Shown: positions 8,683-16,490, counted from the first letter of the stretch. The stretch is 64,000 nucleotides of DNA from Hyphomicrobiaceae bacterium (GCA_022844275.1 JALHMB010000005.1:248001-312000); one strand, 5' to 3'. Notes: generated from the letters alone by a model not told the origin. Translations and numbers: made by a program.

Positions 8683-9885
8683 TTAACCGACGCGTGACGT
8701 CAATGACTGAACTGCACGCTCGAAAGATGTTGCACCCGCTGATCTCAGCGGCACGAAGGGTTTAGCGAATTTTCGGCATAGAACTTTCGCTCGCAGGCAC
8801 GCCGAATGGCTCACGCAATCGATCGGGCAGACGACCGCGTCGCAGCCCTCGATCATGCCGTCGATGCGCACCAGCGCATGCTCCTCGCCGCCGTCGTGAT
8901 GCATCAGCTCGGCGCCCATGCGCGCGGCGACGCGGCGCAGATTTTCGATCGCCCCGCTGCGACCACCGACATAGAGAATTCGCCGCGCAATGGAGGTCTG
9001 GACCGTCTCGTCGCAGGCCTCTGCGCCGGGGCAGGCAGGTGCGCCGCTCGCGGACCTCAGACGCTGCTGCCAACGCTGGCGCTCGAGCTGCTGCTGGAGA
9101 TTGGCGAGCATACGCTCGGCCGCGCGCGCACGCTCGCGGGCAACGGTCAGCGCCCGCTCGCGCCGGGCCGGCGGCTGCTCGCGCCGACGATCGGGTGTTA
9201 CCGACGGGGCTGTCAGCGGAACCGTAGCAATCGCGCTGTCGCTGAGCCTCGCCCGCGCGGCATCGCGCTCGAGCACAATCTGGCGATGGCGTTCGGCCTG
9301 GCGCAGCAGTTTGGACTCGAGATCGTCGAGGCGCGCCTGAAGCTCGCTTGCGCGGCTCGCGTTCTGGTGCGTGACGCGGCCGAGCACGTGACTCAGCATA
9401 TGGACGTCGCCGAAGATGCGCGTGCTGAGAGCGGCGGGAACATGAGCGCCGCTCATGAAAGCCCAGTAGGCACCGGCCACGCGCCCGCTGTCGAACTCTT
9501 CCTCCCACAGCCGCGCCAGCTCGCTTTCACCGCGCACGGCCTGCACACGCCGGATGATGCCCGCATGACGCTGATCGAGCAGCTTCTGCATGGTGCGGGA
9601 GATTTTACCGTCCTTGCCGGCCTGCTGAACGAAGTAGCTGTGGATCTCGTATGCGCGTGCGCCTTCGCGCGGTCGCACGCCAACCTTGCGGCCGATCGCG
9701 ATGAGATCCTCGTGCGAGAGGCAGGTACCCACAATGGAGCACTGCAAGCCGCCTTGGATTTCCCAGATCCTGTTACGAGAGGACACCCGCGCGGCGGGCT
9801 CGGGCTCGAGCGGCTCAGCGCGCAGATCGATCGCGGGGCGCTTGGGCCGCGCTAAATCGGCGGACCTTCTGTTTCGGTCCTGCAT
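8683..9885 (-). CDS. DUF2325 domain protein with central coiled coil
   Basis: The 400-residue soluble protein has three parts: an N-terminal region with CSIVGTCLSHEDL (about 49-61) and GVRPREGARAYEIHSYF; a charged coiled-coil stretch (about 180-275) rich in R, E and Q; and a C-terminal DUF2325 domain (ILYVGGRSGAIENLRRVAARMG, then CPIDCVSHSACLRAK). The cysteine and histidine patterns at both ends suggest metal or redox binding. Function is unknown. It lies between bfr and the Bfd-like gene (11 bp from the latter), so a role in bacterioferritin loading, release or sensing is plausible inference. Confidence 0.8.
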   Translation of the reverse strand: MQDRNRRSADLARPKRPAIDLRAEPLEPEPAARVSSRNRIWEIQGGLQCSIVGTCLSHEDLIAIGRKVGVRPREGARAYEIHSYFVQQAGKDGKISRTMQKLLDQRHAGIIRRVQAVRGESELARLWEEEFDSGRVAGAYWAFMSGAHVPAALSTRIFGDVHMLSHVLGRVTHQNASRASELQARLDDLESKLLRQAERHRQIVLERDAARARLSDSAIATVPLTAPSVTPDRRREQPPARRERALTVARERARAAERMLANLQQQLERQRWQQRLRSASGAPACPGAEACDETVQTSIARRILYVGGRSGAIENLRRVAARMGAELMHHDGGEEHALVRIDGMIEGCDAVVCPIDCVSHSACLRAKVLCRKFAKPFVPLRSAGATSFERAVQSLTSRVG

Positions 9886-9896
9886 CGGTGACTTGC

Positions 9897-10193
9897 TCAG
9901 GCGGTTTCGTCAGCACCAACGCGGCGCCCTGTGCGCTCGGCCATGCGGGCGAGCTGCTTCTTCGTCGCGGCAGAACGATAGGGACAGACGAGGCCCTGCT
10001 TCTCCAAGCGCTCCATGGCGGCGTAGATCGTCTCGACGGCGACCGGGGCGCAAGAGCAGCAATTGAAGCGGTGATTGAGCGTGCGAAAGACGAGGCCCGG
10101 CGTCGGGATCGGCGCCTCAGGCAGATTCAGCAGGTACAGCAGCGCTCTGCTGATGTCCCCGTCGCTGATCACATTGCAGTGGCAGACGATCAT
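9897..10193 (-). CDS. bfd: Bfd-like [2Fe-2S] ferredoxin
   Basis: The 98-residue protein starts MIVCHCNVISDGDI (C4, C6) and has NCCSCAP (C45, C46, C48), the CxC plus CxxC pattern of the BFD-like [2Fe-2S] domain. In other bacteria Bfd docks on bacterioferritin and gives electrons for iron release. Here the C-terminal third (CPYRSAATKKQLARMAERTG) is longer than in the classic 64-residue Bfd. Its ATG overlaps the upstream stop as ATGA, so it is coupled to the cysteine-rich protein. Confidence 0.85.
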   Translation of the reverse strand: MIVCHCNVISDGDISRALLYLLNLPEAPIPTPGLVFRTLNHRFNCCSCAPVAVETIYAAMERLEKQGLVCPYRSAATKKQLARMAERTGRRVGADETA

Positions 10194-10738
10194 GATACCC
10201 GCTCCGGACGGTTACGCGCACTCAGTCCGCACATTGCGCGGTTACCGTCGAGCAAGCGCATCGGCCAATCAGCCGATAATTCCAGGCCATTCTCTCTGAG
10301 CGTCGCGGCAAGCGCGCACGACTGCCCCATAACGTCTTCGCAATCGCAGTTCTCGAGCAATGCCTTCGTGCAGGCCTGCAGCGCTGGACATACGCCATGT
10401 TGCATCGACGCAACCAGCGATACAGCGACGCACTCGTCGCGGCAAAATCCGCGGCATGGCCCCGGAAACACCTCGATTTCACGCCGGCTCGCGGCCGTGA
10501 TGGCACGCACCCAGCAGGAGAGATCACCGACGATCCGGCGCGCGGCCTTGGCGCCAAGCTCACCTTCGAAGAGGCGCCATGCCTGCTCCCAGCAAGCGAT
10601 ATCGCTCGTTTGGTAGCCGGCGACCCAATGGCGGAACCCGAGCGCGACGAGCCTGTCGGCGCCGGAGAGATCCGGCACGTAGCTGAACCGCGCCGGTCCA
10701 GCCACCCCATCGTCCCGATCCTTGACCATCGTCGTCAT
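10190..10738 (-). CDS. Cysteine-rich protein of unknown function in the iron operon
   Basis: The 182-residue soluble protein is not recognised. It holds 11 cysteines (49, 75, 95, 99, 103, 117, 123, 131, 133, 141, 170), eight of them between 95 and 141 including a C-x3-C-x3-C run (CRGFCRDEC) and CDC. Such density in a cytoplasmic protein without signal peptide suggests metal or Fe-S binding. Tryptophans cluster before it (CWEQAW, SCWVR). It overlaps the Bfd-like gene by four bases and follows the ferric-binding protein gene by 43 bases, so it is expressed with them. A role in Fe-S or iron transfer is inference from context only. Confidence 0.75.
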   Translation of the reverse strand: MTTMVKDRDDGVAGPARFSYVPDLSGADRLVALGFRHWVAGYQTSDIACWEQAWRLFEGELGAKAARRIVGDLSCWVRAITAASRREIEVFPGPCRGFCRDECVAVSLVASMQHGVCPALQACTKALLENCDCEDVMGQSCALAATLRENGLELSADWPMRLLDGNRAMCGLSARNRPERVS

Positions 10739-10781
10739 GACGCCATTGCCGTTCGGAGGCCCCTGGTTCGCTAGGCCGGCT

Positions 10782-11822
10782 TCAGGTGCCGGGACCCGTG
10801 TCGAACTTGACCTTGTCGATCAGCTCAGAGGCCTTCTTGCGTTGCGCCGCGACGTCGGCGAGCGGGATCTTATCTGGCTGCAGCTTGCCCCAGCTCTGCA
10901 CGAGCTCACTCGGCGACACTTTGGGATCGATCGGATACTCGCTGTTCGCCTCGGCATAGAGCTTCTGGCCCTCGTCGGAGGCGAGGAACGCCATGAGCTT
11001 CAGAGCGGCAGCTTTATTCGGCGCAGACTTGATGAGCGAGACGCCGGAGACGTTCACGTGCGTGCCGGCTCCAGCGGCGTCGGGGAAGATGATCCGAACG
11101 CTCTCAGCCCATTCCTTCTGCTTCGGATCCTTGAGCATCGCCGCCATGTAGTAGGTGTTGGCGATCGCGATGTCGCAGAGACCGGCCTGCACATCGCGCA
11201 CCTGCTCGCGGTCACCGCCAGCGGGCTTGCGACCAAGGTTGTCCCTCAAGCCCTTGAGCCAGGTCTCGGTTGCGGCCTCGCCCTTGTGCGCGATCACCGA
11301 GGCGACCAGCGACACGTTGTAGACGTGCTGGCCGGAGCGCACGCAGATCTTGCCCTTCCACTTCGGATCAGCGAGCTCCGCGTACGTGATGCTGTCCTGC
11401 TTGACGCGCTCCTTGGAGGCATAGACCACGCGCCCGCGCAGGGTGAGGCCGAACCAATGGCCATCAGGATCGCGGAAGTTGGCCGGGATCGCCGCCAGTT
11501 CCTTCACTTCGGACACCTTCACGCCCTCGGTGATGCCGCGCTCCTTAGCTTCGGTCAGCCGCCCAATGTCGACGGTGAAGAGCACGTCGGCCGGGCTGTT
11601 GGCGCCCTCGGCCTGAATGCGCTCTTCGAGGCCGGCATTGGCGAAGACGATGTTCGTCTCGATGCCGGTCTTGGCCGTGAAGGCCTTGAGCAACGGATCG
11701 ATCAGCTGGGGCTGGCGATAAGAATAGATGTTGACCTTCTCGGCGGCCGAAACGGCGCTCAGGGTCATCGACGAAAGTGCAACGGCTGCAACCAGCGTGC
11801 TCGCGCAGCGGGTAAGTGTCAT
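10782..11822 (-). CDS. Ferric iron ABC transporter substrate-binding protein (FbpA/FutA type)
   Basis: From the ATG at 11822 the protein has 346 residues: signal peptide (MTLTRCASTLVAAVALSS to SAAE), then the periplasmic binding fold of FbpA/FutA with EKVNIYSYRQPQLIDPLLKAF, PADVLFTVDIGRL and the adjacent tyrosines in IANTYYMAAML that ligate ferric iron. The longer open frame to 11918 runs through the promoter and is not credible. No permease or ATPase gene follows, although these normally do; the next genes belong to storage. A candidate operator covers its -10 region. Iron capture in the periplasm is well supported, the transport partner is unknown. Confidence 0.92.
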   Translation of the reverse strand: MTLTRCASTLVAAVALSSMTLSAVSAAEKVNIYSYRQPQLIDPLLKAFTAKTGIETNIVFANAGLEERIQAEGANSPADVLFTVDIGRLTEAKERGITEGVKVSEVKELAAIPANFRDPDGHWFGLTLRGRVVYASKERVKQDSITYAELADPKWKGKICVRSGQHVYNVSLVASVIAHKGEAATETWLKGLRDNLGRKPAGGDREQVRDVQAGLCDIAIANTYYMAAMLKDPKQKEWAESVRIIFPDAAGAGTHVNVSGVSLIKSAPNKAAALKLMAFLASDEGQKLYAEANSEYPIDPKVSPSELVQSWGKLQPDKIPLADVAAQRKKASELIDKVKFDTGPGT

Positions 11823-11881
11823 GACGGGCTCCAGTGTCTCGAGGGTCAAGGCCCCGGGTCTGAGCGATTTAACTGTACTGT

Positions 11882-11918
11882 ACAGGTAGACAAATACCTG
11901 TCGCCGAGCCCCTGTCAA
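11882..11918 (-). promoter_or_regulatory. Candidate promoter with palindromic operator upstream of the ferric-binding protein gene
   Basis: On the minus strand TTGACA (11918-11913) and TATTTG (11896-11891) are 16 bases apart. A palindrome ACAGGTA-N6-TACCTGT (11882-11901) covers the -10. Next to it lies CTGTAC-T-GTACAG (11873-11885), another perfect palindrome. Both end about 50-80 bases before the ATG. The neighbour Rrf2 protein is the obvious candidate to bind; this is inference. Confidence 0.55.
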
Positions 11919-12011
11919 GGGTGCGGATCAAACATCTAAGCACTTGGAATTCTTCTAAATATAAACTGCGAAAACGCGCTTCGCCGAGCCCTCGCGGAAG
12001 CGTCTTGCAGA

Positions 12012-12533
12012 TCAGGATTTTGGTGGCGATGAGCGTGGCGTACGCGTGCTGCGCACGACGCGCGCGGCGGCGCTCTGCAATGTCTTGCGGGACGATTTGC
12101 CGCGAGGTTTCGCCGGCGTACGACTACCGCGCTGCGCGGGCTTCGCCTTGTCGCTCGCAGTCAACGCTTCGCGCGCGACCATATCGGCGAGCGAGTGGCG
12201 ATCGAGAACGGCGATGAAAGCCTCGAGCGCATCGTCGAGCACGCGCGTGACGCCAGCACCCGTATCCGCTGCCGGTTCGGTCGATTCCATCGCGCGCACG
12301 ATGTCACCGATGAAGATCGTGTCGGCGGAGCGGCTGAGCCGGATGCCGCCGTGGCGTCCGCGCACGGCAGCAGTCAAACCGCTGCGCGAAAGAATGTGCA
12401 CGATCTTGAAGACGTTCTGCATGGTGATGTCGAGCGAGGCGGAGAGGTCCACGACCTTCACCAGCTCACCTTCGGCGCGCGCACACGCGATCAGGATCCG
12501 GATGGCATCGCCCGTCGATTTATTGAGCCGCAT
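12012..12533 (-). CDS. Rrf2-family transcriptional regulator (no cluster cysteines)
   Basis: The 173-residue protein has the Rrf2 winged helix: MRLNKSTGDAIRILIACA, DLSASLDITMQNVFKIVHIL and the wing RGRHGGIRLSR. The part after the dimer helix (EAFIAVLDRHSLADMV) is like NsrR/RirA. In those relatives three cysteines between the wing and this helix bind an Fe-S cluster. Here that segment (MESTEPAADTGAGVTRVLDD) has none; the only cysteine is C17. The C-terminal 45 residues are basic (SRTPAKPRGKSSRKT). Its place at the head of the iron block suggests iron, haem or NO-linked control, but it cannot use the standard cluster. Confidence 0.85.
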   Translation of the reverse strand: MRLNKSTGDAIRILIACARAEGELVKVVDLSASLDITMQNVFKIVHILSRSGLTAAVRGRHGGIRLSRSADTIFIGDIVRAMESTEPAADTGAGVTRVLDDALEAFIAVLDRHSLADMVAREALTASDKAKPAQRGSRTPAKPRGKSSRKTLQSAAARVVRSTRTPRSSPPKS

Positions 12534-12713
12534 AGAGCCAAACCTCTGAAATGCGCATGCTTGCCAATCCAGACCAAACTCACCTTCAACTCTCGCCCCA
12601 CACCCCGAGAAAGGACCAGCGGCCGGGAATATCTACCGCATATACAGCCGCTTGGCGAGGCGCACTAGAAGCATGACCCGGCCTCCAAGTCCCGAACTGC
12701 CGACACGGTACGG

Positions 12714-12896
12714 CTACTTGGTCAGGATCAGTTTGCCGTTCGCAGTCACGCGAAGGCGGTAGTCCGCACCGTTGTGGACGATGATCGCCTCGCGCCGCCC
12801 GCCGAGAAGCTCGGCAAGCTCGATACGAAGTGGCGCCTCGCCGCGGGGCGGGCCCGCAAGGTTGGTTTGAGCCCGTTCCGGGCCCTTCGAGGTCAT
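12714..12896 (-). CDS. hemP: Hemin uptake protein HemP
   Basis: The 60-residue protein ends in the HemP signature ELLGGRREAIIVHNGADYRLR and GKLILTK. The ATG at 12896 has GGAGAG upstream and gives the usual family length; in-frame ATGs at 12920 and 12977 would lengthen it without conservation. HemP is a small cytoplasmic protein of haem-uptake clusters; in Burkholderia its relative HmuP is a regulator, so its exact role differs by species. It is divergent from the haem-degradation genes, with a palindrome between. Confidence 0.93.
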   Translation of the reverse strand: MTSKGPERAQTNLAGPPRGEAPLRIELAELLGGRREAIIVHNGADYRLRVTANGKLILTK

Positions 12897-12940
12897 TACC
12901 ACGTACTCTCCAGCTCGCATTGCCGTGCATCCTTCATATA

Positions 12941-12959
12941 CTTGACTCGATTGGTCAAG
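12941..12959. promoter_or_regulatory. IRO-like palindrome between hemP and the haem-degradation genes
   Basis: CTTGAC (12941-12946) and GTCAAG (12954-12959) form a perfect inverted repeat with a 7-base spacer. Read from the inside it is TGA-N9-TCA, the described core of the RirA iron-responsive operator (IRO box) in rhizobia. It lies about 45 bases upstream of hemP and 155 bases upstream of the monooxygenase gene, so it could serve both directions. Confidence 0.6.
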
Positions 12960-13113
12960 AAAAATACGTAACTGCAACGCTGAGCCTGGCCGTCGATGGT
13001 CATGCTAAGATCGCGGCCGTCCGCTGTCCTTTTTATGGGCGCGAAATCGCCCCAAGGAACTGGCAAGAACATCGCCCGAAGGCGTACGCGCCGGGCCCTT
13101 ACAGGAGTACGCC

Positions 13114-13464
13114 ATGTACATCGCCATGAACCGCTTCCGCGTCATCAAGGAGCGGGCTCAGGACTTCGAGCAGCTCTGGCTCAATCGCGAGATCTACCTC
13201 CACGAGATGCCGGGGTTCGTCGAGTTCCATCTGCTCAAGGGGCCAGAGGCGGAGGATCACCAGCTCTACGCCTCCCACACGGTGTGGCGCACCTACGAGG
13301 ATTTCGTCGCCTGGACGAAGTCGGAGGCCTTCCGCAAGGCGCATGCCCGCGCCGGAAATGAGACGACGAAGCCGCTCACTATCGCCGGGCCGCATTTCGA
13401 GGGCTTTCACGCCCTCCAGGAAGTGAAAGCCGACGGCACGAAACGTGTCCTGAAGGCAGGCTGA
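13114..13464 (+). CDS. IsdG/HmuD-like haem-degrading monooxygenase (ABM fold)
   Basis: The 116-residue protein has the antibiotic-biosynthesis-monooxygenase ferredoxin-like fold. The three residues needed by IsdG-type haem oxygenases are at the expected places: Asn (N6), Trp (W67 in FVAWTKS) and the haem-ligating His (H77 in FRKAHARA). It would open haem in the cytoplasm to free iron. A ribosome site (CAGGAG) precedes the ATG. It is followed by hutX and stands opposite hemP, which supports the haem role; HmuD/HmuQ of Bradyrhizobium is the closest known type. Confidence 0.88.
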   Translation: MYIAMNRFRVIKERAQDFEQLWLNREIYLHEMPGFVEFHLLKGPEAEDHQLYASHTVWRTYEDFVAWTKSEAFRKAHARAGNETTKPLTIAGPHFEGFHALQEVKADGTKRVLKAG

Positions 13465-13507
13465 AAAGCTCCGTCTATCCGCCTCTCACGACTTACGGAT
13501 TCCGCCG

Positions 13508-14035
13508 ATGAGCACCGACACGGCCGCTGCCCCCTTAGAGCCGCTGAAAGACCGTCTGGAAAAGAACCCCGACGGCATCATCGAGCGTATCGCGAGCGAA
13601 TACGGCGTCAGTCCGCTGGAAGTCGTGGAGCTGCTGCCCGATCGTTATCGGGCACTTATCGACGGCACAAAGCATTTCGCCACCGTGATGGACGACATCA
13701 CGAGCTGGGGCGAGGTGCTTTTCATCGTCCACACGCCGGACATCGTCCTCGAATGTGTCGGCGAGCTTCCGCCGGGCAGCTTCAACCATGGCTACTACAA
13801 TATCCACGGCAAGAGCCCGATCGGCGGCCACATCCGTGCCGAGAACTGCGCACGGATCGCGTTCTTGTCGCGCCCGTTCATGGGGCGGCCATCCTGCTCA
13901 GTGCAATTCTTCAATCGCTCCGGCGAGGCGATGTTCAAGATCTTCGTGCGGCGTGATGAGAAGCGCGACCTTCTAATCGATCAGCTCGCGAAATTCGAAG
14001 CCCTCCGCGACCGCCTGTCAGCCGATCACGGCTGA
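13508..14035 (+). CDS. hutX: Haem utilisation cytosolic carrier protein HutX/HugX
   Basis: The 175-residue protein is of the HutX/ChuX family: GIIERIASEYGVSPLEVVELLP at the N-terminus, then FIVHTPDIVLECVGELPPGS, FNHGYYNIHG and the conserved IRAENCARIAFLSRPFMG, SVQFFNRSGEAMFKIFV. Members bind haem in the cytoplasm and hand it to the degrading enzyme, here probably the gene 43 bases upstream. Haem receptor and ABC importer genes are not in this window. Confidence 0.93.
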   Translation: MSTDTAAAPLEPLKDRLEKNPDGIIERIASEYGVSPLEVVELLPDRYRALIDGTKHFATVMDDITSWGEVLFIVHTPDIVLECVGELPPGSFNHGYYNIHGKSPIGGHIRAENCARIAFLSRPFMGRPSCSVQFFNRSGEAMFKIFVRRDEKRDLLIDQLAKFEALRDRLSADHG

Positions 14036-14176
14036 GCTGCATCGCGCTTTTCTCCTCAACTAGCGCGCATCGCCTCACCACGAGAACAAACGATAAACTT
14101 CCCGTCGACGAAGACCACGAATCAGCGCATGTTCTTTCTACGTTCTCCGCCACTTCAGAAGGTCACGGACCCCGCC

Positions 14177-14548
14177 ATGCGCACCTTCCTTGTCTCCTAC
14201 GATCTCGCCAATCCCGCCATGAACCAGCCCTACCTGGCCGATGCGATCATGAGCCTCGGCGAGGCCTGGGCGCGCCCGCTCGCCAATGTCTGGTACCTCC
14301 GCACGGACACGGCCCAGGAAGCCATCGAGGGCCGCCTCGCGCGCCTTCTCGACGAGCACGATGGGCTGCTCGTGCAGGGTGTGCGTGAGGAAGCGGCCTT
14401 CCGCAATACGGGCCTGCGCTGGTTCCGCCGCCGCCGGCGTGAAGAGACGCAGGACACAAGCAACGTCGTCGCCTTCCCGGCGCAAGCCGAAACCTTCCCA
14501 CAGGGTGATGCGCTGGACGAGCCGGCGCCGCTCAGGGCCGCCAGCTGA
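14177..14548 (+). CDS. Cas2-fold small protein, not linked to CRISPR
   Basis: The 123-residue protein begins [10 protein letters not shown], the beta-strand that opens Cas2 and VapD-like ferredoxin folds, with Asp at the Cas2 metal position, followed by [21 protein letters not shown] and DGLLVQGV. Related stand-alone proteins are often labelled SinR-like in rhizobial genomes. The C-terminal 45 residues are polar and variable. No repeats, spacers or other cas genes are near. Nuclease activity is untested for this group. The ATG at 14177 is chosen because the conserved domain starts there; 14129 would add 16 residues. Its end overlaps hisH by 17 bases. Confidence 0.65.
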   Translation: MRTFLVSYDLANPAMNQPYLADAIMSLGEAWARPLANVWYLRTDTAQEAIEGRLARLLDEHDGLLVQGVREEAAFRNTGLRWFRRRRREETQDTSNVVAFPAQAETFPQGDALDEPAPLRAAS

Positions 14549-15185
14549 GGAAATTGGCGATCAGCGCGAGACCGAGGCGCTGACTCTTCTCAGGATGGAA
14601 CTGAGTACCTGCGAGGTTGTCTCGCGCGACCATGGCCGTGACCGGGCCGCCGTAGTCGGTCACGGCGACGAGGTCGGCCGGATCGGCCGGCGTCAGGTGA
14701 TAGGAGTGCACGAAGTAGGCGTGCAACCCGTCGGGACCGGTCGCTATGCCGTTGAGCAGCGGATGTGACCGACGGACGTTGAGCGTATTCCAGCCCATGT
14801 GCGGGATCTTGAGCGTCGGATCCGTCGGCCGGATCGCATCGACCTCGCCATCGATCCAGCCGAGCCCCTCGTGGACACCGTACTCGAGGCCGCGGCTCGC
14901 CATGAGCTGCATGCCGACGCAGATGCCGAGAAACGGCCGGCCCTTCTGGCGGACAGCCAGTTCGAGCGCATCGCGCATGCCTTCGACACGATGGAGACCC
15001 TGGTAGCAGTCGGCGAAGGCGCCGACGCCGGGCAGCACAACCCTGTCGGCTGAAGCGACGGCATCCGGATCGGACGTGAGCATAATCTCGGCGCCCGAGC
15101 CGCCCTCGCGCGCCGCCCGCTCGAACGCCTTGAGCGCCGAGTGCAGGTTTCCCGAGCCGTAGTCGATGATGGTGACGCTCGTCAT
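14532..15185 (-). CDS. hisH: Imidazole glycerol phosphate synthase subunit HisH
   Basis: The 217-residue glutamine amidotransferase starts [16 protein letters not shown]. It has the class I triad: nucleophile C89 in GICVGMQLM and the His-Glu pair in QFHPEKSQ near the C-terminus. It delivers ammonia to HisF for imidazole-ring closure in histidine synthesis. The open frame continues upstream to 15623 but only through the DUF2628 gene in another frame. hisA and hisF, which usually follow directly, are absent; the next gene is convergent. Confidence 0.95.
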   Translation of the reverse strand: MTSVTIIDYGSGNLHSALKAFERAAREGGSGAEIMLTSDPDAVASADRVVLPGVGAFADCYQGLHRVEGMRDALELAVRQKGRPFLGICVGMQLMASRGLEYGVHEGLGWIDGEVDAIRPTDPTLKIPHMGWNTLNVRRSHPLLNGIATGPDGLHAYFVHSYHLTPADPADLVAVTDYGGPVTAMVARDNLAGTQFHPEKSQRLGLALIANFLSWRP

Positions 15186-15196
15186 GACGGCCTTAT

Positions 15197-15715
15197 CTAC
15201 CGCCGCGCTCCAAAAGGAAAGGCCGAGCGCCAGGCACCGGGCTCGCGCCGAACGCCGCCGAGCGGCATGGTCGCCTCGCCGCTGCCGGTAATCTGAGACA
15301 CGGATAGAGTTTCGGGGCGCAGCAGCGGCTGGTCCGGCAGCCATGAATCGAAGAAACGCCGCTCGCACTCGACCACGTCGCGGCCGGATACGGTGCCGAT
15401 CATCTCCCAGCCACGACGCTTCAGCGTCCAGCGCTCGATCGTATCCGCCTCGAAGCCAACCAGGATGTGCAGCGCCAGCATGATAAGGGACTGGATCTGC
15501 TCGCTTAGGCCTAACGCGTTGGCACCGAAGCCCAATGCCGCGACGACGACCACATAGATCAGAAAGGCGAGCCAGAAACCCCGCAGAAGCAGCCAGAGTG
15601 GTGCGAAGATCGCGGCGCCCCACGAGAAGCCGTCACGCACGAAGCGTAGCGCCTCGGCGCGATCCAGCCGGTCGGACGGCGGGTCCTTGGACTCATGCAC
15701 GGTATAGACACGCAA
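15197..15715 (-). CDS. DUF2628 membrane protein
   Basis: The 172-residue protein starts [12 protein letters not shown] with [21 protein letters not shown] and a second hydrophobic region, the DUF2628 signature. The start codon is TTG (15713-15715), supported by an AGGAG site eight bases upstream. The C-terminal 60 residues are soluble. It lies between hisB and hisH, the arrangement common in Hyphomicrobiales, yet no link of this family to histidine synthesis is known. Confidence 0.85.
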   Translation of the reverse strand: MRVYTVHESKDPPSDRLDRAEALRFVRDGFSWGAAIFAPLWLLLRGFWLAFLIYVVVVAALGFGANALGLSEQIQSLIMLALHILVGFEADTIERWTLKRRGWEMIGTVSGRDVVECERRFFDSWLPDQPLLRPETLSVSQITGSGEATMPLGGVRREPGAWRSAFPFGARR

Positions 15716-15761
15716 CGCTCAACTCCTCGCGTGCAGTCCCCGACGAACGGTCGGTGGACTC

Positions 15762-16370
15762 TCAGACCGAGAGCGTACCCTTGGTCGAGGGAACGCGCTG
15801 CTCCTGGCGCGGATCGATCGCGATCGCCGCCCTGAGCGCGCGGGCAAGACCCTTGTAGCACGTCTCGGCAATATGATGGTTGTTCTCGCCGTAGAGATTG
15901 GCGACGTGCAGCGTAATACCGGCATTCTGCACAAAGGCCTGAAACCACTCGCGGAAGAGCTCGGTGTCCATCTCGCCTAGTTTCGGTCGCGTGAACGTGA
16001 CGTCCCACACCAGATACGGCCGGCCCGAGACGTCGATCGCGACCCGCGTCATGGCCTCGTCCATGGGAAGCTCGACGCTCGCGTAGCGCGTGATGCCGCG
16101 CTTGTCGCCGAGTGCCTTGGCCAACGCCTGGCCAAGAACGATGCCGCTGTCCTCGACCGTGTGGTGAAAGTCGATGTGCAGGTCGCCCTCGGCCTTGATC
16201 TCGATGTCGATCAGGGCGTGGCGGGCCAACTGCTCCAGCATGTGATCGAGGAAGCCGACGCCGGTCGCAATGTCATAAGCGCCCGTTCCGTCGAGGTTGA
16301 TGCTCGCGGAGATGCGCGTTTCCTTGGTCTGGCGGTCGATCGTGGCCTTGCGGGCCGCTGGCGTCGTCAT
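15762..16370 (-). CDS. hisB: Imidazoleglycerol-phosphate dehydratase HisB
   Basis: The 202-residue protein shows the duplicated metal-binding motifs of monofunctional His[27 protein letters not shown] and the second-half NNHHIAE with LPMDEAM. It dehydrates imidazole glycerol phosphate using two Mn ions. The ATG at 16370 is preceded by AGGGTG. It is the first gene of a three-gene his operon; the phosphatase domain fused in enterobacteria is absent, as in other alphaproteobacteria. Confidence 0.96.
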   Translation of the reverse strand: MTTPAARKATIDRQTKETRISASINLDGTGAYDIATGVGFLDHMLEQLARHALIDIEIKAEGDLHIDFHHTVEDSGIVLGQALAKALGDKRGITRYASVELPMDEAMTRVAIDVSGRPYLVWDVTFTRPKLGEMDTELFREWFQAFVQNAGITLHVANLYGENNHHIAETCYKGLARALRAAIAIDPRQEQRVPSTKGTLSV

Positions 16371-16444
16371 CGGGGCACCCTGAAGTCCTCGCCGCCCACG
16401 GGTTGCTGATCCCACAGGCAGCGGTCATGCCACGCAGATGTGGC

Positions 16445-16490
16445 AAGCGGGACCCCGCCGTCAAGGGCGGAATCCCGCTTTTTAATTTAC
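16445..16490 (+). terminator. Terminator-like hairpin upstream of hisB
   Basis: AAGCGGGA (16445-16452) pairs with TCCCGCTT (16473-16480), with CCGCC/GGCGG stacked inside, followed on the plus strand by TTTTTAATTT. No plus-strand gene lies just before it, so it may block antisense read-through or act as a leader structure of hisB on the minus strand. Confidence 0.4.

Noticed and set aside
14177-14548. CRISPR system suggested by the Cas2-like fold
   Set aside because: No direct repeats with spacers and no cas1 or effector gene were seen in the window.
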